A stretch of DNA of 64,000 nucleotides from Burkholderiaceae bacterium (GTDB lineage: Bacteria > Pseudomonadota > Gammaproteobacteria > Burkholderiales > Burkholderiaceae_C). Below, piece by piece: positions 19,748 to 28,285 of the stretch (its first letter is position 1; every line of letters begins with the position of its first letter). Under the pieces are notes generated by a model that was not told the DNA's origin, ran no database searches, and saw nothing but the letters and a program-made list of their open reading frames with translations. Made by a program: the position numbers and the translations under genes. The stretch is from positions 434,001 to 498,000 of the forward strand of contig JAHCKM010000005.1 of the NCBI GenBank assembly GCA_026125795.1, read 5' to 3'.

Positions 19748-21640
19748 ATGTGCGGGATCTTCGGCCATGTCGGCAAACTCGAGCGTGCATCCGCCGAGCG
19801 GTGCCTCCACACCTTGTCGCATCGCGGTCCGGATGGGTGGGGGCTGTGGCAAGGCGACGGTATCACGCTGGGACATCGCAGGCTCTCGATCCTCGACCTG
19901 TCGGAGAACGGCAAGCAGCCGATGAGCTATGCGAACGGCCGCTACTGGATCACCTTCAACGGCGAGATCTACAACTTCCTCGAGATCCGCAGCGAACTCG
20001 AGGCTGCCGGCCACGCGTTCCGCAGCGAATCCGACACCGAGGTGATTCTGGCGGCCTATGCGCAGTGGGGCGAGGCCTGCCTCAACCGCTTCAACGGGAT
20101 GTGGGCGTTCGCGATCTGGGACACGGTGGAGCGCAGTCTGTTCCTGGCCCGAGACCGCTTCGGCAAGAAGCCGCTTTTCTACGCCGAACTGCCCGACGGC
20201 GGATTTGCCTTCGCCTCCGAAATGAAGGCCTTGTTGCCGTTGCTGCCGGATGCTGCACCGGATCGCCAGATGATCCGCAGCATGACGCTGCGCTCGAGCT
20301 TTGCCTACGAAGCCACCGAGCGCTGCCTCATCTCCGGCATCAAGCGATTCCTGGCCGGTCATTGCGGCACGTTCAGCGCGGGGCGCCTGCGCGCCAGTCG
20401 TTGGTGGAACACGCTCGATCACCTGCCGCAAATCCCCGAGCGCTACGAGGAGCAGGTGGAGCAGCTGCGCAGCCTGCTCACCGATGCCTGCCGGCTGCGC
20501 ATGCGCAGCGACGTGACCATCGGCACCGCGCTGTCGGGCGGGTTGGACTCCAGCGCGATCTTCTCGCTGCTGGCGCAGATCAATCGCGAGCATCGAGGCG
20601 AGGCGCGCCTCTCGGGCGACTGGCAGCACGCCTTCGTGGCGTCGTTTCCCGGTACACCGCTGGACGAAGCCGAGTTCGCCCGACAGGTGGCCCGGCATGC
20701 GGGCATCGAAGCGACGATCCTGCCGATCGATCCGGCGCAGCACATCGGCCAGCTGCAACGCATGCTGTATCTGTACGAAGACCTGACAGTGACCAGCCCG
20801 CTGCCTTTTGTGGCGCTCTACGGCGAAATCAAGCGCGCCGGGGTCACCGTCACGCTCGACGGCCACGCCGCTGACGAACTGTTCGGTGGATACAGCACCG
20901 ACTGGGCCTACGCCTTGATCGACGCCGGGTTGGATCGGGCTCGGATCAACGACGTGCTCGATGTCTACGACGGCGGCATTCCGCAGGGATCGAGCCAGTT
21001 CCGCAGGCCCAGCGGACGCCTGGCTTCCTATGCGCGGCGCCTGGGCGGTACGCTGGCCAAGTACGCCTTCGGCATGCACGACAACCTCGGGCCGGAATAC
21101 ACCCGCCACCCGCGCTGGGCGGAGCTCGACCATTTGAGCCGTGCGCTGTTCTGGCAGACGCATGCCTTCGTGCTGCCCACCATCTTGCGCAGCTACGATC
21201 GTTACGGCATGGCCAACTCGGTCGAGATCCGCATGCCGTTCCTCGATTGGCGCGTGGCGGCGTTTGCTTTCGCGCTGCCGTGGCACTCCAAGATCCGGCG
21301 CGGATTCTCCAAGGCCATCGTGCGCGACGCCGCGGCCCCGTACATGCCGCAGGAGATCGCCTATCGCCGCACCAAGATCGGCTTCAACTCGCCGATCGTC
21401 GACTGGATGCGCGGTCCCCTGCGCGGTTTCTTCATGGACACGCTGAACTCGGCGGCGTTCAAACGCTGCGACCTCGTGAACCCCGTGCAGGCGACCCAGC
21501 GGGTCGAACACGTCCTGCGCGACAGCACGGCCACCTTCAAGGAGGGCGAGCGCGCGTGGTGGAGCGTGTTGCCTTTCCTGTGGCAGGAAGCGATGCGCTA
21601 CGACTCCACGCCGACGCCGGCGGCGCTCAAGCCGGCCTGA
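19748..21640 (+). CDS. asnB: Asparagine synthase-like glutamine amidotransferase
   Basis: A 630-residue class II amidotransferase. The start at ATG 19748 puts the catalytic cysteine at position 2 (MCGIFGHVG). LSHRGPDG, LGHRRLSILDLS and FNGEIYNF complete the glutaminase domain; the synthetase domain has the pyrophosphate loop ALSGGLDSSAI and DGHAADELFGGY. Both halves look functional. In O-antigen and EPS loci such proteins (WbpS is an example) are linked to amidation of uronic acids, which fits the TviB/TviC pair at 5745-8080. Free asparagine synthesis is the alternative. It converges on the leftward GT4 gene with a 14-base overlap. Confidence 0.87.
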   Translation: MCGIFGHVGKLERASAERCLHTLSHRGPDGWGLWQGDGITLGHRRLSILDLSENGKQPMSYANGRYWITFNGEIYNFLEIRSELEAAGHAFRSESDTEVILAAYAQWGEACLNRFNGMWAFAIWDTVERSLFLARDRFGKKPLFYAELPDGGFAFASEMKALLPLLPDAAPDRQMIRSMTLRSSFAYEATERCLISGIKRFLAGHCGTFSAGRLRASRWWNTLDHLPQIPERYEEQVEQLRSLLTDACRLRMRSDVTIGTALSGGLDSSAIFSLLAQINREHRGEARLSGDWQHAFVASFPGTPLDEAEFARQVARHAGIEATILPIDPAQHIGQLQRMLYLYEDLTVTSPLPFVALYGEIKRAGVTVTLDGHAADELFGGYSTDWAYALIDAGLDRARINDVLDVYDGGIPQGSSQFRRPSGRLASYARRLGGTLAKYAFGMHDNLGPEYTRHPRWAELDHLSRALFWQTHAFVLPTILRSYDRYGMANSVEIRMPFLDWRVAAFAFALPWHSKIRRGFSKAIVRDAAAPYMPQEIAYRRTKIGFNSPIVDWMRGPLRGFFMDTLNSAAFKRCDLVNPVQATQRVEHVLRDSTATFKEGERAWWSVLPFLWQEAMRYDSTPTPAALKPA

Positions 21641-22805
21641 CGCCGCGCATGGGCGGCATCTGCAAGCAGCGCTCGATGCCGGTGACGAAATTGTCCACCA
21701 TCGCGTCGAGCGTGTAGCGGCCCGCGTCTTGCACCGCGGCCGTGCGCACGCGCTGATGCAGCGCGGCGTCGCGCAGCAGCGCGAGGTAGCTGTCGGCAAT
21801 GGCCCGAGCGTCGGCATCAACGACAAAGCCGTTGCGCTCGGGCTCCAGGTACGCGATCTCGGGCCCGTGGCGCGCATCGCGCGTGGTGATCATCGGCAGT
21901 CCGGCGCAGAAGGCGTCCAGCACATGCAGGCCCACTGCGCCCGGGCTCAGGTACGCGTTGGCCACCCGGAACCAGGCCGCCTTGTCGGCACCCCGTTGAA
22001 CGCCGACGCAATGCAGCCATGGGCGGGTGGCAGCGGCCTCGGTCAGTTGGGACCGGCTCGGCCCGTCTCCAATCACGGCGAGCCGGAAGTCCGGGCGCTC
22101 GGCATGCACAAGGTCCGCGGCGGCCACCAGCAGATCGAGCCGCTTGTCCGGATACAGCGAGCCGCAGTACACGCCGATCGGTGCGCCCGGCTCGGCGCCG
22201 AGACGCTCGAGGCAGCTGTTCATGCTCGCGGCGCCCACCGCAGCCAGATCCTGGACGAACCGGTCGTTGTCGATCGCGTTGTTGAGCACCGAGATGCGTT
22301 CGTCCGGAAAGCCGTCCGAGCGCAAGAGTGAGCGCGTGCTGTCGGTGTACGCAAACCACCAATCGACCCGGTTGACGAACCAACGCTTCCAGCGCTCGCG
22401 CAGACCCGTGGGTGCTGTGCTTTGAAGGTTGCGGCCATGTCCCCAGAAGGCCACGCGCTGCCCGGGCGGTGTGCGAAGCCGCAGCAACCAGGGGTAGTTG
22501 GACAGCAGCCGGTTCTCCTGGATCAGCACGACCAGATCGGCATCGCGCAGCGCGGCGGGATACGGTTGCCAAACCAGATCGACGCCGCCCACCCGCAGGA
22601 ACCGGTTGCGCACCGTATCGGCCCACGCAATCTGGCCGGTGTCGCGCTTGAGAGCCTCGTAGGGCGAAGCCTGGCCGTGAACCAGGTGCAGCTCGACCCG
22701 ATGCTCCGCGCAGGCCGCACGCAATCGCTCGAACAAGGCCACTCGATAGTGCAGGAGCCGGTGCTGCGCGATCACGACGCGGGCACGCCCGCCAGAGCGG
22801 TTCAC
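21627..22805 (-). CDS. GT4-family glycosyltransferase
   Basis: The leftward product has a GT-B fold with GVYCGSLYPDKRLDLLV (donor-domain entry of GT4), AVIGDGPSRSQL, and the C-terminal E-x7-E-like region around GLHVLDAFCAGLPMITT and HGPEIAYLEP. I place the start at GTG 22805, giving 392 residues starting NRSGGRARVVIAQHRLLHYRV; GTG 22817 is an alternative and a longer frame overlaps the acyltransferase. It ends inside the asnB 3' end (14-base convergent overlap) and is transcribed after the acyltransferase gene upstream. Confidence 0.8.
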   Translation of the reverse strand: MNRSGGRARVVIAQHRLLHYRVALFERLRAACAEHRVELHLVHGQASPYEALKRDTGQIAWADTVRNRFLRVGGVDLVWQPYPAALRDADLVVLIQENRLLSNYPWLLRLRTPPGQRVAFWGHGRNLQSTAPTGLRERWKRWFVNRVDWWFAYTDSTRSLLRSDGFPDERISVLNNAIDNDRFVQDLAAVGAASMNSCLERLGAEPGAPIGVYCGSLYPDKRLDLLVAAADLVHAERPDFRLAVIGDGPSRSQLTEAAATRPWLHCVGVQRGADKAAWFRVANAYLSPGAVGLHVLDAFCAGLPMITTRDARHGPEIAYLEPERNGFVVDADARAIADSYLALLRDAALHQRVRTAAVQDAGRYTLDAMVDNFVTGIERCLQMPPMRGVRPA

Positions 22806-22863
22806 GGCACGACCCACGCGCCACCTGCGCCGGGATAGGCGCCTCCGAGGTCGCCGTGCCAGC

Positions 22864-23562
22864 TCATGGAACCGTTCGCTTGTGGCCAGGCTGCACGATC
22901 CAATGGTCGTAGCCGCGTTCCGAAGACCTGAAGCGGCCGGCCTGAACGCCAGATTCATGCGCCTGGATCTCTTCGCTTGAAGTGAATCGCCGCCCGATCG
23001 GCTTCGCCGGGTTGCCGCCGACCACGCTGTAGGGTTCCACATCCTCCTTCACCACCGATCCAGCGGCAACGATGGCACCACGGCCGATTCGAACGCCGCT
23101 CAGCACGATGGCGCCATAGCCGAGCCACACGTCGTCGTCGATGAACACCTCTTCGGAGCGATACGGCGACGGCGTGCGCTGGCTGCCGATCCAGTGGCCA
23201 AACCGCACAGGCACGCCTGGCGTCTTGAAGTCGTGGTCGCGCCTGCCGACCAGAGCGACACGATTGGCGACCAGCACGAAGCGCCCGATCCGACAGTTGG
23301 TTTCGATGCACACCTCGTGGCCCAGGTAGCTGTGATCACCGATCTCGATGCGCTCGGGTGCCCACAGGCGCGGCCTCGAGCCCACGTGGAGGTCGGTGCC
23401 GAAGCGTCGGATCGGCGCACTGCAGGTGGCCAGCCGATACCGGGTGGCCAGCCGCCGCAGGCCCGCCAACACGCCGGCCAGGCCGCTACGCAGCATGGGC
23501 AGAGGCGCGAGCCGCCGCGCTGCACACAATGGCACAGCCTGAAACGAGCTTGACGCCATCAA
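22864..23562 (-). CDS. Left-handed beta-helix acyltransferase (WcaF/CatB type)
   Basis: A 232-residue protein whose central part carries hexapeptide-repeat turns (PERIEIGDHSYLGHEV, RIGRFVLVANRVAL) and the C-terminal VWLGYGAIVLSGVRIGRGA with VVGGNPAKPIGRRF, typical of CatB/WcaF/Maa sugar O- or N-acetyltransferases. A conserved histidine is in RRDHDF. It probably adds acetyl groups to the EPS repeat. Two adjacent ATGs (23562, 23559) could start it. It is the promoter-proximal gene of a two-gene leftward unit with the GT4. Confidence 0.82.
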   Translation of the reverse strand: MMASSSFQAVPLCAARRLAPLPMLRSGLAGVLAGLRRLATRYRLATCSAPIRRFGTDLHVGSRPRLWAPERIEIGDHSYLGHEVCIETNCRIGRFVLVANRVALVGRRDHDFKTPGVPVRFGHWIGSQRTPSPYRSEEVFIDDDVWLGYGAIVLSGVRIGRGAIVAAGSVVKEDVEPYSVVGGNPAKPIGRRFTSSEEIQAHESGVQAGRFRSSERGYDHWIVQPGHKRTVP

Positions 23563-23652
23563 GGGTTGTCTTCATATCGCGTTACGAAGCCCGGATTGTC
23601 CTTACAACTTGGTGCCCGGCTGGCCGGTGCCGAGCCTCGATGATGAACCCAG

Positions 23653-23668
23653 CCCCCTGTTCAGGGGG
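23653..23668. other. Short perfect hairpin in the acyltransferase/lipoprotein gap
   Basis: CCCCCTG and CAGGGGG form a 7-base perfect stem around a two-base centre, 34 bases before the lipoprotein start, in the divergent gap 23563-23701. No U-run follows, so it may be a 5' leader structure or operator-like palindrome rather than a terminator. Confidence 0.4.
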
Positions 23669-23701
23669 TTCCTCACATCAAGAGAGCTTGGAACCTGCTA
23701 G

Positions 23702-24865
23702 ATGATCCATCAGTCCCGAACAACAAAGCCACGCCATTCGAGCATGAGTGCAGCGATCATGCTGCTTCTGTCGGCTTGCGGAGGAAGTGGCGGCGGCACA
23801 TCCACCGAGGCCGAAGCATCGGGCGAGTCGCCCACCGTGGCGGAGGTGGCATGGTCGCAATGCGCCACCGAAGGCGGCACCTGCTCCTTCTCCGGCACTC
23901 GCGCCGTGCGATACGGCACCTCCGACAAGTTCAACACGCTCACCGCCAGCAATGGCGTCTCCTGCACGAACCAGGTGTTCGGTGACCCGGCCGTGGGCGA
24001 GTTGAAGACCTGCTGGGTTGGGGGCAATGGGGCCAGCACCCCCGCGGCGCCGCCGACGCCGGCGGTATCGCCGAACAGTGGCTCGGCAGGTCCGCGTGTC
24101 AGCTCGTTCTCATCGTCCGGGCCGATCGTCGCCAGTGCCGGCCAGGTCATCGCCGGTGTGCGGATCCAGAATTCCGGCGGCCCTTGCATCACCATCCCCG
24201 CCGGCGCCACCGGAGTGGTTGTGCGCGACTCCGACATCGGACCGTGCGGCGGCAGCGCCAACATCCTGATCGAGGGTGCGAACGCGACCGTCGAATACTC
24301 CTTCGTTCACAACGGCAATCGCGGCGTGCTGGCGCACCACACCAGTGGCGCCGTCACCCGCAACAGCAAGTTCGACACCTTCTACGGGCCCAAATTCAAC
24401 GGCACCGCGATCGAGTACGACTACATGGACGGCGGCGTGATCGACGGCAACGTGGTCACCGGCAGCAACTACGCGAGCGATGCGGTGAGCTCGTACGAAA
24501 GCTCCGGCATCCGGATGACCAACAACCTCATCGACATCAATGTGGCCGAGCCGTCGGCGGCCGCTTTCACGATGGGCGATTCCACCAGCGGCAAGCCCGG
24601 CGCCAACAACTACGTCGCCGGCAACATCGTGCGCCAGAGCGGCGGCGTACCGGCCGGCGTGTTCGGCTCCAACGGCAACACCGTCCTCGAGAAGAACTGC
24701 CTCACCGCCGGCATCCAGGCCTACAACTACTCCGGCGTGTTCGTCGGTGTGACGGTCCGGAACAACGTCATCAACATGGCCGCCTCGTTCGTCCCCGACG
24801 CCTCCGCCATCGCCGGCTGGGGGACCAATATCAATTCGACGAACTGCGCTCTGGTTCCCAACTGA
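23702..24865 (+). CDS. Lipoprotein with right-handed parallel beta-helix domain (paralogue A)
   Basis: The 387-residue protein has a lipoprotein signal with lipobox LLSAC (Cys near residue 26) followed by a Gly/Ser/Thr linker. A small domain (WSQCATEGGTCSFSGTRAV) comes next, then from about residue 135 a region of short repeated strands with Asn/Gly ladders (GGVIDGNVVTGSNY, NNYVAGNIVRQSGG). This looks like a right-handed parallel beta-helix, as in polysaccharide lyases and C5-epimerases. It probably sits on the cell surface or outer membrane and may act on or bind the EPS; catalytic residues cannot be assigned. The gene at 25010-26524 is a close, convergent paralogue. Confidence 0.75.
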   Translation: MIHQSRTTKPRHSSMSAAIMLLLSACGGSGGGTSTEAEASGESPTVAEVAWSQCATEGGTCSFSGTRAVRYGTSDKFNTLTASNGVSCTNQVFGDPAVGELKTCWVGGNGASTPAAPPTPAVSPNSGSAGPRVSSFSSSGPIVASAGQVIAGVRIQNSGGPCITIPAGATGVVVRDSDIGPCGGSANILIEGANATVEYSFVHNGNRGVLAHHTSGAVTRNSKFDTFYGPKFNGTAIEYDYMDGGVIDGNVVTGSNYASDAVSSYESSGIRMTNNLIDINVAEPSAAAFTMGDSTSGKPGANNYVAGNIVRQSGGVPAGVFGSNGNTVLEKNCLTAGIQAYNYSGVFVGVTVRNNVINMAASFVPDASAIAGWGTNINSTNCALVPN

Positions 24866-24916
24866 ACCTGCCGGCGTGCCAAGCCGCAGCACTGGCCTGC
24901 GGCGGGCACAAACAAT

Positions 24917-24949
24917 CAGGGGCGGTCATCCATCGGATGACCGCCCCTG
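24917..24949. terminator. Bidirectional terminator between the two beta-helix genes
   Basis: A 15-base perfect stem (24917-24931 with 24935-24949) closes a 3-base loop, followed on the + strand by TGTCGTTTT. It lies between the converging lipoprotein genes and can serve both strands, since the minus strand shows ATTGTTTG after the stem. Confidence 0.85.
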
Positions 24950-24976
24950 TCGTTTTGCGCGCCGTTTGCGGCGCTT

Positions 24977-25001
24977 CCGGGACGCGCAAAGTGCGTCCCG
25001 G
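24977..25001 (-). terminator. Second hairpin just after the minus-strand lipoprotein gene
   Basis: CCGGGACGC pairs perfectly with GCGTCCCGG across a 7-base loop, 9 bases past the stop of the leftward lipoprotein gene. A further GC-rich hairpin (about 24958-24974) lies beside it. It is probably part of the terminator region for the minus-strand gene. Confidence 0.55.
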
Positions 25002-25009
25002 GTCTCAGA

Positions 25010-26524
25010 TCACTTTGGCAGCAGCGAGCAGTTGGTCGAGTTGATGTTGGTGCTCCATCCTGCGATAGCCGACGTGTCGGGGACAAACGAGGCGCCCATG
25101 TTGATCACGTTGTTCCGGACCGTCACGCCGACGAACGCACCCGAGTAGTTGTAGGCCTGGATGCCGGCAGTGAGGCAGTTCTTCTCCAACGTGGTGTTGC
25201 CGCCGGAGCCGAACACGCCGGCCGGTACGCCCCCGGTCTGGCGCACGATGTTGCCGGACACATGGTTGTTCACTCCGGGGTTTCCGGTGGTCGAGTCGCC
25301 CATCGTGAAGGCGGCCCCGCTGGGCTCGGCCATGTCGATGTCGATCGTGTTGTTGATCAGCTTGGCGTTGCTGCTCTCATAGAACGACACCGCGTCACTC
25401 GCGTAGGCGCGACCGGTGACCAGATTGCCTTCGATCACGCCGTACTGGGTGCGGTCGTATTCGATCGCCGTGCCTTTGAACTTTGGGCCGTGGAACTGGT
25501 TGAACTTGGAGAACCGCGTCGTCACGTTGCTCGCCCCGTCGACGAGCACCCCGCGCGCTCCATCGTGGACGAAGCTGTATTCGATCGTGGCGTTGTTTCC
25601 CCAGACCACGATGTTGCCCTCACCCTCGCACGGACCGATGTCGGAATCGCGCACGACCACACCGGTGACGCCGGAGGGGATCGTGATGCAGGGGCCGTTC
25701 GGGTTGCTGATCCTCACCCCGGCGATGATCTGGCCGGAGGTGGCAGTGATCGGCGCCGAGACCGTGAATGTGGAAACTCGCGGTCCAGGGGCATTGGTTG
25801 CCGGTGCCGGTGCCGGTGCCGGTGCCGGTGCCGGTGCCGGTGCCGGTGCCGGTGCCGGCGCGGGGGCAGGTGCCGGCGCGGGCGTTGGAGTCGGTGAGGG
25901 CGCCGGGCTTGGTGCAGGCGCCGGGACCGGCGCGGGAGCCGGACTCGGCGTAGGCGATGCCGTGACCGGTGCGCTGGTCGTCGTGCTGCTGTGCGAACAG
26001 AGGTTCTCGTAGTTGGTGGCAGGCGCCTGGAACGCGCTGTCGACGCACGCCACCGCGCCATCGGCAACACGAGTCAGGACGCGGCTGCCGTCGATGGCGG
26101 CGTATCGCACCTCACGTCGACCCGAGAACGTGCAGCTGCCTCCCTCCCTGGCGCAGTGAACCCAGCTCGACGTGGCAGGAGCGGGTGCCGGAGCTGGCGT
26201 CGGCGACGGGGCCGGCGCGGGTGCTGGCGTCGGCGCAGGAGCCGGCGCCGTTGATGGGCTGGGCGCGGGTGCCGGCGAAGGGTTGAGCGTGCCGCCGCCG
26301 AGCCGGCGCCTCCATTTGCCGAACAGAGCGTCGGCCGATTCGCCGCTGATGCCGGTGGGTTCGACGACCACGCCTGCACCGGTGCTGCCACCAGCTTGTT
26401 CGAGCCCTTGACCGGTTTCTGAACTGCCGCCGCACGCGGCCATCATCATCGTGACGCAGGTCGTGATCGTTGCGCCGCGCAAGCGAGCATCTGATTTCGG
26501 TTGCAGTGCCTTTGACGTGTTCAC
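25010..26524 (-). CDS. Lipoprotein with Pro-Ala linkers and right-handed beta-helix domain (paralogue B)
   Basis: GTG 26524, preceded by AGAGG, gives 504 residues. The signal ends in lipobox MMAAC. A first Pro/Ala linker (about residues 83-118) leads to a small Cys-containing domain (WVHCAREGGSCTFSGRREV). A second, longer Pro/Ala linker encoded partly by a perfect hexamer repeat follows, then a beta-helix domain. The last ~260 residues match paralogue A closely (for example NCLTAGIQAYNYSG in both), and the DNA is also similar there. The added linkers could carry the domain out through a capsule layer. Function is unknown; surface binding or modification of EPS is an inference. Confidence 0.75.
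   Translation of the reverse strand: MNTSKALQPKSDARLRGATITTCVTMMMAACGGSSETGQGLEQAGGSTGAGVVVEPTGISGESADALFGKWRRRLGGGTLNPSPAPAPSPSTAPAPAPTPAPAPAPSPTPAPAPAPATSSWVHCAREGGSCTFSGRREVRYAAIDGSRVLTRVADGAVACVDSAFQAPATNYENLCSHSSTTTSAPVTASPTPSPAPAPVPAPAPSPAPSPTPTPAPAPAPAPAPAPAPAPAPAPAPAPAPATNAPGPRVSTFTVSAPITATSGQIIAGVRISNPNGPCITIPSGVTGVVVRDSDIGPCEGEGNIVVWGNNATIEYSFVHDGARGVLVDGASNVTTRFSKFNQFHGPKFKGTAIEYDRTQYGVIEGNLVTGRAYASDAVSFYESSNAKLINNTIDIDMAEPSGAAFTMGDSTTGNPGVNNHVSGNIVRQTGGVPAGVFGSGGNTTLEKNCLTAGIQAYNYSGAFVGVTVRNNVINMGASFVPDTSAIAGWSTNINSTNCSLLPK
25800..25853. repeat. Perfect tandem hexanucleotide repeat (GCCGGT x9)
   Basis: Nine uninterrupted copies of GCCGGT encode alternating Ala-Pro in the longer linker of lipoprotein B; imperfect GC-rich copies continue to about 25950. 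Because the unit is six bases, copy-number change would alter linker length and keep the frame. Confidence 0.95.
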
Positions 26525-27093
26525 CTGGGAAGTACCTCTGCTCAGGAGTCGCCCCAAACGCCGTGGCGCGAGGGTCAGCTCGTGTCCCTTCGACTCTGAA
26601 GTTAGTGATCTGTGCGATCGCCTATTGGCACGTCGATACAACGTGGCGCGCGCAGTTTCGTGGCGCAACTCGAACGCTCTGTAAGCGCGAGGCCGGGTTC
26701 GTAACGACGAGCACACGCGGTCGATGCTTCGCGTGCGGATTCGCGTCAGATGTCGTCGTTGCTCGAGCAATGCGACGTCAGCTCTGCGGCGGATGATCGT
26801 GAGGCCGCGTTGGCGATCGCATGTTCGCGATGGCGTCACCAAGGCGGATGCGGCGGCGCGAAGCGCGCACTCCGTCACGCATTCAACGCGGACACGCCGT
26901 TTCCAATCGGCTAATGGCGCCGCCCTTGCGGGGCGTTTGGCCGTGACGCGAAGACCAGCCCGAGCGTTGCGCCAGTGCCGATATCATGGATCCGCGGTGC
27001 GATGCGTTTCGGCACGATCGTTGGGACTTTGTTGCGCAATGGCACAGGCACCAACAGTCGACGTGCGGCATCCGTCGCAAGGACTCAACCCGT
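26525..27093. other. 569-base divergent intergenic region
   Basis: This gap separates the leftward lipoprotein B from the rightward glycoside-hydrolase-like lipoprotein, so it should contain two promoters. I see no protein with recognisable features, no strong -35/-10 pair, no RNA gene and no long inverted repeat. Open frames crossing it are Arg/Ala-rich and look like GC-driven artefacts. Confidence 0.6.
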
Positions 27094-28230
27094 TTGGAAA
27101 CAGCCTTGTTGCGCCAGGTCCACAGCCGTGGTCATCGCTTCCGCTGCGGCGCGACGGTCGCGCTTGTGCTGCTGCTGCTCGGCTGCCGGGAGCGTGTGAT
27201 CTACGAGGGCGAGGGCATCTCCGTGCCGCGCGACTTCGGCTGCTGGCACGACGTCGGCTATGTGGTCAACTGGCCCAAGCTGAATGGGCAGGACCTCTAT
27301 CACGGTCCCGACCCCGCGTTTCGCGTGCGTGCCAACCGCGTGCGCCTGTACGGCATGGGCGGCCTCGAGTGGAACCACACGGAAAAGGCCCCCGGCGAAT
27401 TCGATTGGTCCAGGTGGGACGAGGCGTTCCAGAAGCTGCGTTCGACCGGTGTGCGTCACGTGACGCTCAATCTCTACAACCCTCCGGCGTTCGCCGTGCG
27501 ACGGCGTCACGACTACGCGGGCTGGCGCATGCAACTGCCGCGCGAGCGCGAGATGTTGTGGCGCTGGCTGTCAGCCGTGACGTCGCGCTATGCCGAGATC
27601 GACGCGATCGAAGTCGCCAACGAGGTCTTCACGCCGGGAATCGGGGATAACAAGAGCTACTTCGCCGGCAGCAGCACGGAGCTTGAGCAACTGGCCGACT
27701 GGACGCTCGATTGGCGGGCGCACACGCGATGGGGCGGGCAGGTGTGGGCGCCCTCGATTCCAGGCGTGGGTCCAAACGTCGAAGCGATGCTCGAGTGGCT
27801 GCGCCGTTACCCGCGAGCCAGGGAGTTCAACGCCTTTCCTCTGCACCTGTACCGCCTGACGGAGCACAACGTCGGCAAGCGCACGGGCCGGTCCACGGCA
27901 TGGACGGCGCTTGTCGAGTTTCGCGAGGGCCTGCAGGCGTTGAACCTCGGTCCCGTGATCGATTCGGAGAAGGGCTTCGACCCCGGCGACGTGCAGCCGG
28001 GCACGCTCTACAACTATGCAGTGGCCGCGCTGGTGCACGGTGTCCAGCAGACCTGCTACTTCAGCCTCGGCAGCTACGGACACGACGAAACCAACCTTGG
28101 CCAGCCGTTTCGCAACGCCTGGGCCAAGGACGATCTCGAGGCCGTCGCGGCTCTGGCCGGGCGGGTGATCACCCGAGTGGAAACCACACCAAAGGGTCGC
28201 TGGAGCGTGACCACACAGCCGGCCAAGTGA
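27094..28230 (+). CDS. Putative glycoside hydrolase lipoprotein (clan GH-A-like barrel)
   Basis: The 378-residue product (TTG 27094, with AAGGA 11 bases upstream) has a lipoprotein signal ending VLLLLGC. The remainder reads like a TIM-barrel hydrolase: NRVRLYGMGGLEWN, FDWSRWDEAFQKLRSTGVRHVTLNLYNPP, and IDAIEVANEV, which matches the Asn-Glu acid/base motif of clan GH-A. A later glutamate in PVIDSEKGF is a candidate nucleophile. It resembles GH39/cellulase-type enzymes loosely. Placed between surface lipoproteins and the EPS operon, it may trim the polymer at the outer membrane. Family membership is tentative. Confidence 0.65.
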   Translation: METALLRQVHSRGHRFRCGATVALVLLLLGCRERVIYEGEGISVPRDFGCWHDVGYVVNWPKLNGQDLYHGPDPAFRVRANRVRLYGMGGLEWNHTEKAPGEFDWSRWDEAFQKLRSTGVRHVTLNLYNPPAFAVRRRHDYAGWRMQLPREREMLWRWLSAVTSRYAEIDAIEVANEVFTPGIGDNKSYFAGSSTELEQLADWTLDWRAHTRWGGQVWAPSIPGVGPNVEAMLEWLRRYPRAREFNAFPLHLYRLTEHNVGKRTGRSTAWTALVEFREGLQALNLGPVIDSEKGFDPGDVQPGTLYNYAVAALVHGVQQTCYFSLGSYGHDETNLGQPFRNAWAKDDLEAVAALAGRVITRVETTPKGRWSVTTQPAK

Positions 28231-28285
28231 ATCGGCGCACGAGCCGTCACGGCGGCCGCGTGATGGCGCCCGGGCCGGACAAGGA

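Noticed and set aside
19733-21877. A 714-codon open frame antisense to asnB
   Set aside because: Its composition is Arg/Ala/Gln-rich, it has no recognisable domain, and asnB on the other strand is a clear enzyme. High GC removes stop codons in the opposite frame.
25800-25950. Possible CRISPR-like or microsatellite array
   Set aside because: The unit is only six bases, lacks spacers, and lies in frame within a lipoprotein linker; it is a coding tandem repeat.
26626-26642. Possible sigma-54 site (TGGCACG)
   Set aside because: The -24 half is good, but the -12 half reads TACAA after four bases instead of TTGC(A/T), so the consensus is not met.
26525-27093. Additional small gene in the long intergenic gap
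   Set aside because: Available frames are Arg/Ala-rich, have no ribosome site or motifs, and overlap each other on both strands.
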